From the NCBI RefSeq assembly GCF_003711515.1, contig NW_021167088.1, positions 1,325,769 to 1,389,768 on the forward strand: a DNA stretch of 64,000 nucleotides, in the 5' to 3' direction. Positions 54,461 to 64,000 of this stretch are shown here, piece by piece (within the stretch, counting starts at the first letter, position 1; each line of letters starts with the position of its first letter). The notes under the pieces are model-generated. The model saw only the letters and a program-made list of their open reading frames with translations, was not told the DNA's origin and made no database searches. The position numbers and the translations under genes were made by a program. Source of the DNA: Sodiomyces alkalinus F11 (taxonomy: Eukaryota; Ascomycota; Sordariomycetes; Glomerellales; Plectosphaerellaceae).

Positions 54461-55940
54461 TCACATGGTGCTCAGCAACCACCGCATCCCCTCCCAGTTC
54501 TCAACAACCGTAGGAAGAATCTGATCCGCCGGCAAGACAAACCCACCGCCAGCAGCATCAGCAGGACTCAGTTCGTAACCCCACGACAACTCGGCCCCCG
54601 CGACATCATACACATAGTCCATACTCCCACCGCTCGCCGCGTAGAGCACATCACACACCGGCCCGGCGGTGTACTTGGACCCATCCACCGTCTCCACCAC
54701 CGCCGCCGTGCCGCGGGCGAGCTCCATCTGGCGCTCGTAGTTCTCGACGCGGGCATCGCAGTCCCCGCCGTAGGAGAGGAGGATCAGGTGGCCGTAGCTG
54801 TGCCAGTCGATGTACAGCTTGATGCCGCCCTCGTTGGCGGCGGCCACCGCGTCCGTGAAGGCCACCAGGGACTGCATCTCGGGCGTGTCGCCCGGAGACA
54901 GGCCGCGGAAGGTCTCGGCGCAGGGGCTGTCCGAGGCGCCGCCCGTGACGTTCCAGAAGTGGGGCCAGTTGCGGTTCACGTCTGTTCCGGTGCAGCGTTC
55001 GGCGTCGCGGGGTTGGCGGTTCTTGCGCCACATGCGGTCCGTGGTCTGCGTGTGGATGAAGCCTGGATGGGATTCGTTGATTCGTTCGTGTCAGACGACG
55101 TCCAGTGGCGAACGGAAGATTGAAGGGAAGATCTAATCAGTTGAGGGCTTTGATTCAGACATACCATCCGGATTGACCACAGGAAGGATATAAAAGTCGT
55201 AGGCATCGACTATGGCCTTGACGTCTTCGGTGCCGTCAAGGTAGCCCGAAATGAGCTGGTACAGCAGGTACTCGACCGTCTGGGCGTCGCAGTTGGTTGA
55301 CCGTTAGCCACATGCACCGTTCCAAGTTCTTCGTCTCGTCTCTTGGTCTTTGGCCTCAATTCCTACGTACCATGGTGGTGATCCACTCTCGCGCATGGAC
55401 AGTACCGTGCCAGTACACGGCAGGCCTTCCGCCCTTGCCATTCTCTCCCCAGAAATGAATGCCCTGGATAGGACGGCCCTCGTACGACGCGCCGGCGGTC
55501 ACAAGCTCCGAGTTGTCTGGGAAGGCAAGGTGCAAGTCCTCCAGGAATTGAAGGTGGTCTTCATAAGGGTGGTAGTTGTCGAACCACTCGAGGCCGGGCA
55601 GGTCGGCGCTTTCGGTTGTCCGCAGATAGGGCCGGAGGGGACCCTCGGAAAGGATGTCTTTGCCCAGGTCCTCGTGCACTACGGCAGCGTCGAGGCCGAG
55701 GGCGTCAAAGGCGGAGATGTCCTCGGGGGAGACGGCAAGGTCAAGGTGGTCGATGGTGCCCGGGCTGAAGTTGACGAGACGCAAGTTGCGGATCTGGGAT
55801 TCGACCGTGGCGACATCGGCGTGGGTGTCGACCCTGTAGACTCTGTAACCGTCGTACGAGACGCTGGGGCCGCGGGGTGCGACGATCCGTGCGGACACCA
55901 GAGGTACGGCGACAGCTCCAAGGCCAACGAGGAGCTTCAT
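54461..55940 (-). CDS. Secreted M14 metallocarboxypeptidase (carboxypeptidase A type)
   Basis: Three exons on the minus strand: 55940-55371, 55279-55165 and 55062-54461; junctions ITTM|TVEYLLYQ and VNPDG|FIHTQT; 428 residues. Signal peptide MKLLVGLGAVAVPLVSA, then an activation propeptide (SYDGYRVYRVDTH, DLAVSPEDISAFD). The catalytic domain carries the zinc ligands in HGTVHAREW (His182, Glu185) and the third His in IDWHSYGH. Substrate residues are in MWRKNRQP (Arg) and GTDVNRNW (Asn-Arg), the Tyr is in SMDYVYD, and the general base Glu lies in the WGYELSP region. All expected M14A residues are present, so it should be an active zymogen that removes C-terminal residues from peptides outside the cell. 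Confidence 0.93.
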
Positions 55941-56152
55941 CGTGATGGTGGTAGGGTATCCGTATGACTGGCACTTCGGTGGAGAGAGAAGACCACAACA
56001 CCACAGCTAGTTGCACGGTTCAAAGGAAGATCAAGGATTGAAACCAAAATTGTGGAACAGCATGGCAACGTCCTTAATAATGGAAGGGGGGAAGCCATAC
56101 TTACGATCCCATGGGACCGCCCTTCCGACCATCCATGCTCCCTCGGCCCGCG

Positions 56153-56195
<43 letters not shown>

Positions 56196-57460
56196 TACGA
56201 TCATCAACACCGTAGGTCCTATCACATGCGCTCTCGAGAGGGAATGCTTGGGCTATAGCTCGGGTCATTTGGCGAAAAAAGGCAGGCGATAGATCCAAGT
56301 CCCAGTTCTACCGGCGATCTTTGTTTTACACGAATAAAAAAAATAGGGGGTTGTCTCATGCTGATGCCGATCCCTCCCGGTATTTGCTACGTGCCCGGGG
56401 CACTCCCACAGTCCCGCTTGTTGGAATGCCTCCTCGAGAATTGCCCGATTCGGCTCATATTTGTTCATCATGTGGTTCAATGTTCTTTTCGGGAATTGTA
56501 TCGTTGCACAAGGACCCCCAGACATGACGTCCATGAGATGTCTCGGGATCCGAGCACACAAGAAGAGGTTTGCTCCATGTTTTCCAAGCGCAGGGCCTGA
56601 AAAGATACTATATCGCGGGTCACTGTCGTGCTGCATGATACAGCTTGGCATGGTGCCCAAAAAAAGCATGTTGTCGTTGCTGTCGGCGCATCCATGATCC
56701 TATGATGTTGCCAGTCGTGAGGGCAGATCCTCCATATGGGTTCAAGCGACAACACATCCCCGAGAAAGGGAATCGCCTTCTGCCAGTTTACGAGAGTAAC
56801 TTGAGCGGGTGATTTGAGGACATTCAGACGAAAACGCTAGAGGATGCGCGAGAGTGTCTTCAACAGATATATAGAGCTCGTGAGGATAAGGCACTTGCCG
56901 CACTTCTCGATGATGCTCATATCAGGGATGGCGCATCTTCCATCGACCGTGAGACGCAGCAGGAACAGGCATACTTATACACCAAGATACGTATGACGAT
57001 ATGACCTCAGCGAGCAACTCACAATGTCCGGTGCTGTGGTTTATGTCTTTATAGTGAGGACTTCCAGAGCGGCTTCAGGTCTCAACTGCATGCAGTGACA
57101 TAATGCACCTTGATGGAGAGTGTTATCATTGGGAAGATATAACGAAGGAACGCAATGCAATGTGGGATTCTCTTGTCAGGAGAATTTGTTCCGTTCAGCA
57201 CCCGGTCCCCATAGGGACAGGAGGTTGCGCCATGCATGGCAGGAAGCACTTGACGACATGGCAACAACGCAAGGGACCATTGTTGACGGCCAGGGCCAAG
57301 ATCGCATGAGAGGCAGAGAGAAAGAGTGGCACCAGCATGTAAGAACACCATGCAGCAGCAGAAGACGGAGACAGGACTCATGTCGTCATACACACCAGCT
57401 ATTTCATGGAAACAAACAAGCCATGGATAGCATGAAGCTATACTACTAATGTCAAACAAT
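55941..57460. other. Spacer with poly-C run
   Basis: Carboxypeptidase promoter on the left, monooxygenase 3' flank on the right, about 1.5 kb. It contains a 43-nt C run. The remaining open frames are short and lack resemblance to known proteins. Confidence 0.55.
56153..56195 (+). repeat. 43-nt poly-C homopolymer
   Basis: Uninterrupted C from 56153 to 56195. Length in the assembly may not be exact, as homopolymers of this size are error-prone. Confidence 0.9.
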
Positions 57461-59372
57461 CTAGGGAATGGCCCACCACCTCTCATGCACCTGGCGAAGG
57501 TCAACCGGCTCATCGGGCCTCTGCAAGTACGGCGTCATGTCAGACTCAGGGTCCAGCTCCTGTTTCGTGCACCCCTGTCCAAGATACCAAAAGAACGGAT
57601 TTCCCTGGGTCTCGGGCAGATACTCGTACTCCCAGTCCTCCCACCTCGGCTCGCGCTGCAAGATGGTGTTGAGCGCCGCACTCCCGGGGAACAGCCCATG
57701 AATCCTGGCCCCCGGCCGCCCACCGTTATACCACGAGCTGCACTTCTCCGACAGCACCGTCGTGGCGAAAAAGGCGTCCGACCACTCCGTAAAGCCATCA
57801 GCGGCCTTCTTCCGCGGCTGCATCGTCAGGATGCCCTCGCGGCTGGCTTTGCGCAGGATCCGGGCGTAGTACACCACCTGGTTCTCCACGTTGTGCGGGA
57901 CCGTGCCGGAGCGTCCCGATCCGGTCGGGCCGTGTACGAACAGGAGGTTCGGGAACCCGGGCGAGGCGGCGCCGAGGTAGCTATAGGGGAACCCGTACTT
58001 GCCGTCCGGCTTCCACAGGTCCGCGAGGTCCTCCCCGAAGGCCACGATGGGGAAGGGCGGCGCGCCGTCGACGTTGGCGCCCGTGGCGCAGAAGATGGCG
58101 TCCACCTCCCGGTGCGTCCCGTCTTCGGTCTCGATGCCGGTGGCGGTGAAGCGCCGGATCTTGGTGCGGATGTAGTCGACGTTGTCCGAGGTGATGGCCT
58201 CGAGGTAGCCCGGGCCGGGGGTCAGACGGCGGCAATGGGGCGAGAAGTCCGGGATGAGCTCGCCCACCAGCTCGGGCTTCTTGGCGGCGATGCGCGCGTT
58301 CATGTTCTTGGTGAAGTTCTCCCGCTGCTGGTCGATGGAAGGGTGGTTCTTGAGCCAGCCGGTGAAGTTGCGGTAGTATTTCCCCTCCATCTCCTTCCGG
58401 AACGTGAGGTACGACTCTGGGTCCTCCTTGAACTGCCTCCTCCGCTCTTCCGACACGGGAATGGGGTCGAGAGAGGTGTCGTCGCCCATGAAGGAGGCAG
58501 TGACCCAGGTCCTGTTCCTGGCGTAGTGGTCCACGCGCGCGGCGACCCGTTGTAAGTGCGAGGTCAGCTGGATGCCGCTGGCGCCGTTGCCGATCACGGC
58601 GACCTTCTTGCCCTTGGGGTCGAAGGTGGGATCCCAGTTGGATGCGTGGCGCAACACGCCCTCGAAGTCCGATAGGCCGGGGTACGCCGGCAGCTTCCAT
58701 GCGTTGAAACGTCCGATGGCGCTGAGGACAAAGTCGAAGGCCTCGGTTCGGACATTGTCCGACTTGAGATCCCGGACGCTGACTTGCCATACCGACTTGT
58801 ATTCGTCCCGCTTCAGCCCTTCGACGTTATGCGAGAGTTGGAGAAGCTTGTACAAGTCGTATTTCCGGGCAAGGCCTTGCCAGTACTCGCGAATCTCGGG
58901 GCCTTGAGCGAACTGCTCGGCCCACTGGGTGTTGTAGTCGAAGGTTGCTTGATAGACGTGTGCCGGGATGTCGCAGCGCACGCCAGGATAAATGTTCTCG
59001 AACCAAGTGCCGCCCTGGTACAGTCTTAGACTGCCGTTCATGTGTGGTGTGAATAATGGGGGATATGGAGTCATGGACCATAGGAGGACACACCACGTCA
59101 GAGTTCTTCTCGAAGATTGTGAGTTGGATGCCCGGGACCTTTGCAGGCAATAGGATGCCGGCGAGGACACCAGACAGCCCTGCGCCGACCACAGCAACAC
59201 GCAGCTCTCTCGGCTCGTCAATGTAGCGGTTCAGAAGTTGACGTCTTGGGTTTGCATAGTTTGGAGGCGGGATGATGGGCTTGGTTGAGATTTCCACTGT
59301 GACAGCATGAGGGGGTTCCGGAATAGGGGGCGCCTCCAGGACGTCGACGGACAATGCGTGATAGTCGCCCAT
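57461..59372 (-). CDS. Baeyer-Villiger-type flavin-containing monooxygenase
   Basis: Two exons on the minus strand: 59372-59094 and 59014-57461; 79-nt intron (GTGTGT donor, TGTACCAG acceptor) in phase 0 between FEKNSDV and GGTWFENIYPG; 610 residues. FAD-binding fold VAVVGAGLSGVLAG (about 59-72), GGTW and CDIPAHVY follow. The Baeyer-Villiger fingerprint FxGxxxHxxxW(P/D) is FEGVLRHASNWD at about 210-221. The NADPH-binding loop is VAVIGNGASGIQL (about 231-243). Such enzymes insert oxygen next to a carbonyl or oxidise heteroatoms; the substrate is unknown. It diverges from the MFS carrier gene across a 1-kb promoter, suggesting joint control. The start is the first ATG (MGDYHALSVDVLEAPP). Confidence 0.88.
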
Positions 59373-59862
59373 GATCAAGGACTCGCTTTCTCTGTACCGA
59401 GCTTTGCTTTTCTTCCAAAGGAAGCAAAGGTTCTACTCTTTCGTCAATGAAAAATATTTGGTTCAGCGCATATCTTTCGAGGCAGACGGGAACCAGAGAC
59501 TCGGAATCAAGGAGCATAAAAGAGTGAGGAGAAGCAGCCACGATATTCACGAAATCCAACCAAGACGTCCATCTTCTTATTCCGTCATCAATAGCCGCGA
59601 CACAGAGCTTTACTAGACCCCTCGTAGCTGTGTTGTACGATAAACTATTGTAAGACTCCGCCGGCCGAAGCACGCCTCTCGTGATGTGGTGAGCACGCCA
59701 TTCTCTCCACTCCTTGGGGCATCAACGCCCAACTGTCCGGCGCCGATACGGACCTCACACTGCCATTTTCGGATACAATGACTTTTAGGTTTTACAACGT
59801 GAAAGCAGACAGAAAAAAAAAAAGGCGGCAGTTCCCTTAACGTTGGGACGTTGACCGTTGAG

Positions 59863-59892
59863 CCCCTGCCCCTGCCCCTGCCCCTGCCCCTG
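59863..59892 (+). repeat. (CCCCTG)5 repeat
   Basis: Five perfect 6-bp units, in the bidirectional promoter between the monooxygenase and the carrier. It includes five four-C runs; CCCCT is also the plus-strand form of the AGGGG stress element of yeasts, so a regulatory role is possible but unproven. Confidence 0.85.
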
Positions 59893-59959
59893 ACCCCCTT
59901 TTCCCTCGAGCCTGGTTCTTGGTGTCGACTTGACCAGAATAAACGGATCTTTCCTTCAC

Positions 59960-59967
59960 TATAAATA
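59960..59967 (+). promoter_or_regulatory. TATA-like element
   Basis: TATAAATA on the plus strand, 440 bp before the MFS ATG. Would imply a long leader; assigned by sequence only. Confidence 0.3.
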
Positions 59968-60407
59968 CCATACCCTGGTCCTGCAGTAGATGCATTCGTT
60001 GCATCACTTTGAATTATAATGATGCCATGTCGTCGAATATCAGAAACCTCTCATCCCTCGGACCCAGAAGTCTGGGTTGCGTGGGCAGCCGAGGATGTGA
60101 CTATGGCGGCCAGCCAGCCGCGCTATGCACGACCACGAATCTCTGTCGTCTGTCATATGGGGGCTCATGCTTGTCATAGCTGCTTCTTCAGGCGAGATTG
60201 ACTTGAATGAGTCTGTCACAACATCGCCATCCTCGAGGCTGGCGTCCAGGGGAGATGGATATATATTGAAGGGAACTCCGTGAAGCTCTCAACTGAATCC
60301 GATGCATCGTCAACTTTGTCTTGCCCAGGTCGTCATTCAATATTCCAACCGGGTTTCTTATTCTTTCAAGTCATTTCTGCTGCCATTGATCTCATATGCT
60401 TGTCACA

Positions 60408-62145
60408 ATGCCGGCTCCAACAACGAAGAGGAAGTGGTACCAGATCCAGTGGTATGCGGACACCGATACCCCTGAAGAGCGCAAGTTCATCATCAAGCTC
60501 GATGCTCTGATTGTCCCCTATGCTGTTCTCGCCTACTGGGTGAAGTACATTGATCAGTCGAATCTCAGTACGCTTTCATTCATTCACTCCCTCCCTTGGC
60601 AAGCCCCGTGCCCCTTTAGGCTTCATGTTTCATACTGACTGATTGCAAGACAATGCTTACGTCGCTGGTCTCAAGGAGGACCTCGGTTTTGAGGGAAACG
60701 AGCTCGTACAGCTTCAGACATTCTATATCATCGGCGCTGTCACTGGCCAGACCCCCTTCTTTTTTCTGCTTACCTACATTCCCCTCCATTGGCTTATCCC
60801 CTTCCTCGACATCGCATGGGGAATCTTCACTCTGCTGCAGTACCGCGTGACGGGCTATGCCGAGCTGGCAGCCTACCGGTTCCTCGTGGGGTGGTTTGAG
60901 GCTGCATTCTTCCCAGCCATGCACTATCTATTCGGTATGTTGATATCAACATGACCTACTTTCTTTTGTCTTCGAGGCTTTGCTAACTGCATGTGCTAAC
61001 TTCTGCCACCCTGGCCCACCCAACCAGGCTCGTGGTATCGCGGCGACGAAATCGCCCGCCGCGGCGGCGTCTTCTACACCGGCCTCTCCCTCGGAACACT
61101 GACAGCAGGCCTCATCCAAGCCGGCGCCTCCGCCCGTCTCGACGGCGTCCACGGTCTCAAAGGCTGGCGCTGGATGTACATCATCTGCGCCATCATCACC
61201 ATCCCCATCGGCATCCTCGGCTACTTTGTCCTCCCCGGCACGCCCGACCAGCCGAACCTCCGCGTCCTGACCAAGCACGACGTGCAGCTCGGGGCGTCCC
61301 GCCTGGAGCGCGCGGGCCACGAGTCGCACGGTAAGTTCAAGCTCAGCGACCTCGGCTCCATCTTCGTCAAGCCGCAGTTCTGGGCCATCATCCTCGTCGA
61401 CGTGCTCTTCTGGAACGCCGGCGTCCATACCAGCTCCGGCTCGTTCCTCCTCTGGATCAAGTCCCTCGGTCGGTACTCGCAGGCGCGCATCAACGAGTTG
61501 GGCACCATCGCCCCCGCGCTCGGCATCTTCTACACGTTGTTTATCTGCTTCGCCTCGGACCTCGTCCTCGGACCCGCGTGGGCCATCACCGTGGCGCACG
61601 TCTGGAACATCATCGGTCTGGTCATCCTCGTCATTTGGAACGTCCCCGAGTCGGCTACTTGGTTCGCCTTCTCCACCATTTATGCCTCGTATGCCATGTC
61701 GAGCGTCTTCCACGGCTGGGTGAATACGCAGCTGCGCTCTTTCCCCTCCCAGCGGGCTTTCACGCTCGTCTTGATCAATGCCATCTCGCAGTCCTCGACC
61801 GCGTGGACGCCGTTGCTGGTCTACCCCACGGTCGAAGCCCCCCGGTATCCGAAGGGTTTTGCCTTTACCCTCGGTTGTGCCATTGCTCTCATCATCGCTA
61901 CCCACATGCTACGCTTGTACCTGAAGCGGCGAGAGTGAGTCGTCCCCTTGTTCTCGTCCCCCTTTTCCATTGACGCATCAAATGTTATTACTATTGTGTG
62001 GACTGCGTACTGACAAAGCACGATTAAAAGTCCCGGTGCTGAGAGGACCACGCTGCACCCACTTGTTATTGAGGCGGAACCAGCTCATGTAGAAGCTGGC
62101 GGCAAGGGAAAGGGGCTAGGGGCTGGAAAAGACGACAGCCAGTAA
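60408..62145 (+). CDS. MFS anion:cation symporter, Dal5/allantoate-permease type
   Basis: Four exons: 60408-60567, 60650-60934, 61028-61934 and 62031-62145, all in frame; 488 residues. The start chosen is the second of two in-frame ATGs (60396 and 60408) because ACAATGCC fits fungal context better. It begins MPAPTTKRKWYQIQWYADTD, then RKFIIKLDALIVPYAVLAYW, VKYIDQSNLNNAYVAGLKED, the typical Dal5/TNA1/FEN2-type N-terminus. About 12 transmembrane segments are visible, with the loop GSWYRGDEIARRGG after the first six-helix half begins. This family imports organic anions (allantoate, nicotinate, pantothenate, biotin and others). Flanking flavin monooxygenases suggest it imports their substrate. 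Confidence 0.88.
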
Positions 62146-63212
62146 ATCGCCCGACGATGAACTTGGTGGATAAAAACAGGGGGCAGTATAGTGCACGACA
62201 ACGGGAATAAGCTAGAAGGGCTTCCTGAGCTGAGCTTGGTGTGAAAATAGGGCTGGAATCCAGTAACGGGACTATATGGAGAAGACGAGCAGCTCTGCGG
62301 CTTTTAGTTGGCCATGATACAGAAATAGCACAGGAATACTAGCACCTATATTACAGTTACACCTTTCCGCTCTGCACCTCTGCACCCCGCTGACCAGAAT
62401 TAAACAGGACCCTGCATGATGGATGGATAGGTGCTGCTGCATCCAACACGTCGCCCACCGTGATGCATATAAAACTTAAGCGAAGTCACGTTGGACCATG
62501 TGATAAATTAATTCCCACACTGATGCCTGCTCGACTTTCAAAACATGTGATGCGAGTCCTGAGGATCGCATCCTGGTGCTTATGCTGTCCCTGAAGGAAG
62601 TCCCTTACCCGAAGCATCCAAGTTGGCATACGCTGTATTATCTTGATGCCACCGAGCTAAAGTTCAGACAAGGGTCAAGGGAGAGCTGTGACAAAAGAAA
62701 GAGAAAACACAGAAAAGAAAAGGTTAGGAGGCACCCAAAAGCCGTGCCGTTCGTGAAGACCGGACCCCCGCCTTACAACCTACACGTTCGAATGAATGGA
62801 GATGGCATCATGATCACCAGCTATGGCGCCAACTCGATAGCTTCAACTCGGACCGCAACCCCTGTCTAATAACCTCTTACCCCACGCCAGCTCCCACGCA
62901 TATGGGCAGACCTTGACAAACCAACCTGATCGCGAATTCGACGTGACAAGGCGTCATCAGAACCATAATGGCATGTTGAGGGACTGGCCAAGGACGAAGC
63001 AGTTTAAATCCTTGGTGGATATCAGTCTTGTCACTGCGCTGTTAGTAGAAGTAGGGAGAATTCAGAATCCAGTCCTCCCAGAGTCCCAGTCATATTGAAC
63101 AACATCACCTACCGTCCGCAAACATCCCCTGAACTCACATCACGATTCACCGAAAGACATTTGACCTACACGGTCACCCAACGTCGTGCTAAAATATACA
63201 ATCGTTTCCGCC
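62146..63212. other. Spacer between MFS carrier and luciferase-like monooxygenase
   Basis: About 1.07 kb. TATAAAAC-like sequence near 62467 and low-complexity AG-rich sequence near 62690-62730. No gene recognised. Confidence 0.55.
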
Positions 63213-64000
63213 ATGACGACACTACCGATTGTTGGCGACTCGGGCGCCGGCTCAGAAAAGCCCAGCATCAACAAGAAGATCTTGCTCAATGCGTTCGACA
63301 TGTCCACCGTGGGACATCTTTCCCCTGGACAATGGAAGGTAACAACATGAAGCAAATGGCCCCCCCTTGATTCGTTCCCCGGGACAAATGCTTACTCGAC
63401 CGACGACCAGAACCCCACGGACAAGTCGGCGACAAAGCGAGATCTGCATTACTGGATCGAGCTGGCCAAGCTCCTCGACAGGGGAGGCATCAATGCCTTG
63501 TTCCTGGCGGACACGTATGGTGGGTACGACACCTATGAGGGCAGCTTGGACAACTGTATCCGTCGCGCGGCACAATGGCCCGTGACTGATCCGACCATTG
63601 TAAGTTGAGTCTTGTTGGACGAGGCATTCCCGCGTGCGTACTTGAGAGCGACAGACTCGCTGACTGAACTATCTCAGCCCATTTCCGCCATGGCAGCTGT
63701 GACGAAGAACCTCTCTTTCGCCATCACGGCATCGACGTCTTTTGAACCTCCTTTTTTGCTTGCGAAGCGCTTGTCCAGCCTTGATCACTTCACCAGGGGC
63801 CGCATCGGATGGAACATTGTGACCTCCTGGAAGAAGTCCGCTTTCAAAGCCATCGGTCTCGACAACCCTATTCCGCATGACGAGAGATACGAACAAGCTG
63901 ATGAGTATCTTCGGGTTCTTTATAAGTAAGTTCATGTTCTCATCTTGTCCTCCACCTTTTTTTCTTTCTTTTTCTTCTCTTTTCTTTTCGTAAACTGCGA
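63213..64000 (+). CDS. Luciferase-like FMN-dependent monooxygenase (NtaA/SnaA/DszA type), 3'-truncated
   Basis: Visible exons 63213-63338, 63411-63599 and 63678-63925, in frame; the gene runs off the right edge after a GTAAGT donor. The protein starts MTTLPIVGDSGAGSEKPSIN, then ILLNAFDMSTVGHLSPGQWK, NPTDKSATKRDLHYWIELAK, LLDRGGINALFLADTYGGYD. These match the bacterial-luciferase-like NtaA/SnaA/DszA subfamily (nitrilotriacetate, pristinamycin IIA and dibenzothiophene sulfone monooxygenases). ASTSFEPPFLLAKRLSSLDH, FTRGRIGWNIVTSWKKSAFK and DERYEQADEYLRVLYK also fit. These enzymes use FMNH2 supplied by a separate reductase and cleave C-N or C-S bonds or oxidise heteroatoms. The substrate is unknown. 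It is transcribed in the same direction as the neighbouring MFS carrier. Confidence 0.87.

Larger units (their letters stand above)
59373..60407. other. Shared divergent promoter of monooxygenase and MFS carrier
   Basis: About 1.0 kb. Holds a five-copy CCCCTG repeat, a TATAAATA element pointing right, and an A-run near 59812. No gene recognised; small open frames lack support. Confidence 0.55.

Overview
The window is a stretch of filamentous ascomycete (Pezizomycotina, probably Sordariomycetes) nuclear DNA. The evidence is: short GT-AG introns (about 60-400 nt) with GTRNGT-type donors; GC-rich coding sequence with strong C/G third positions; long gene-free spacers; low-complexity inserts (polyQ, polyH, polyA, polyP) inside otherwise conserved proteins; and typical Pezizomycotina families (CPS1/DIP2, class II cAMP phosphodiesterase, ropy-2/p62 dynactin, NADP mannitol dehydrogenase). 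Two runs of N (3186-3235 and 33479-33493) show it is a draft assembly. I support 17 protein genes and no RNA gene.

Layout, left to right: flavin-reductase-like protein (+, cut by the left edge); class II cAMP phosphodiesterase (-); conserved fungal protein of unknown function (-); CPS1/DIP2-type double adenylate-forming protein (+); secreted amidase-signature enzyme (-); Pro-rich membrane protein with a long charged helix (-); VAM7 vacuolar SNARE (-); EB1/BIM1 microtubule plus-end protein (-); DRS1 DEAD-box ribosome-biogenesis helicase (+); APP1 phosphatidate phosphatase (+); NADP mannitol dehydrogenase-type SDR (+); EXPERA-like multi-pass membrane protein (+); DUF8004-like fungal protein (-); dynactin p62 (+); ribosomal protein S7 (-); secreted M14 carboxypeptidase (-); Baeyer-Villiger-type flavin monooxygenase (-); Dal5-family MFS carrier (+); NtaA/DszA-type luciferase-like monooxygenase (+, cut by the right edge).

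Most genes from 1 to 54 kb are housekeeping or conserved cell-biology genes that are not functionally clustered. The right end (57.4-64 kb) is different. A flavin monooxygenase and an organic-anion carrier share a divergent promoter, and a second, mechanistically distinct flavin monooxygenase follows. This looks like a small uptake-and-oxidation module for an unknown organic compound, and it is the best candidate here for an undescribed system.

Spacers carry a recurrent palindromic family built on TAAGGTACCTTA and GTACTCCGTAC, several pentanucleotide microsatellites, a 15-bp minisatellite abutting a start codon, a GATA-motif cluster, a 43-nt poly-C run and a G-quadruplex-prone tract. Exon borders were read by eye from splice consensus and frame continuity. 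They were not checked against transcripts.
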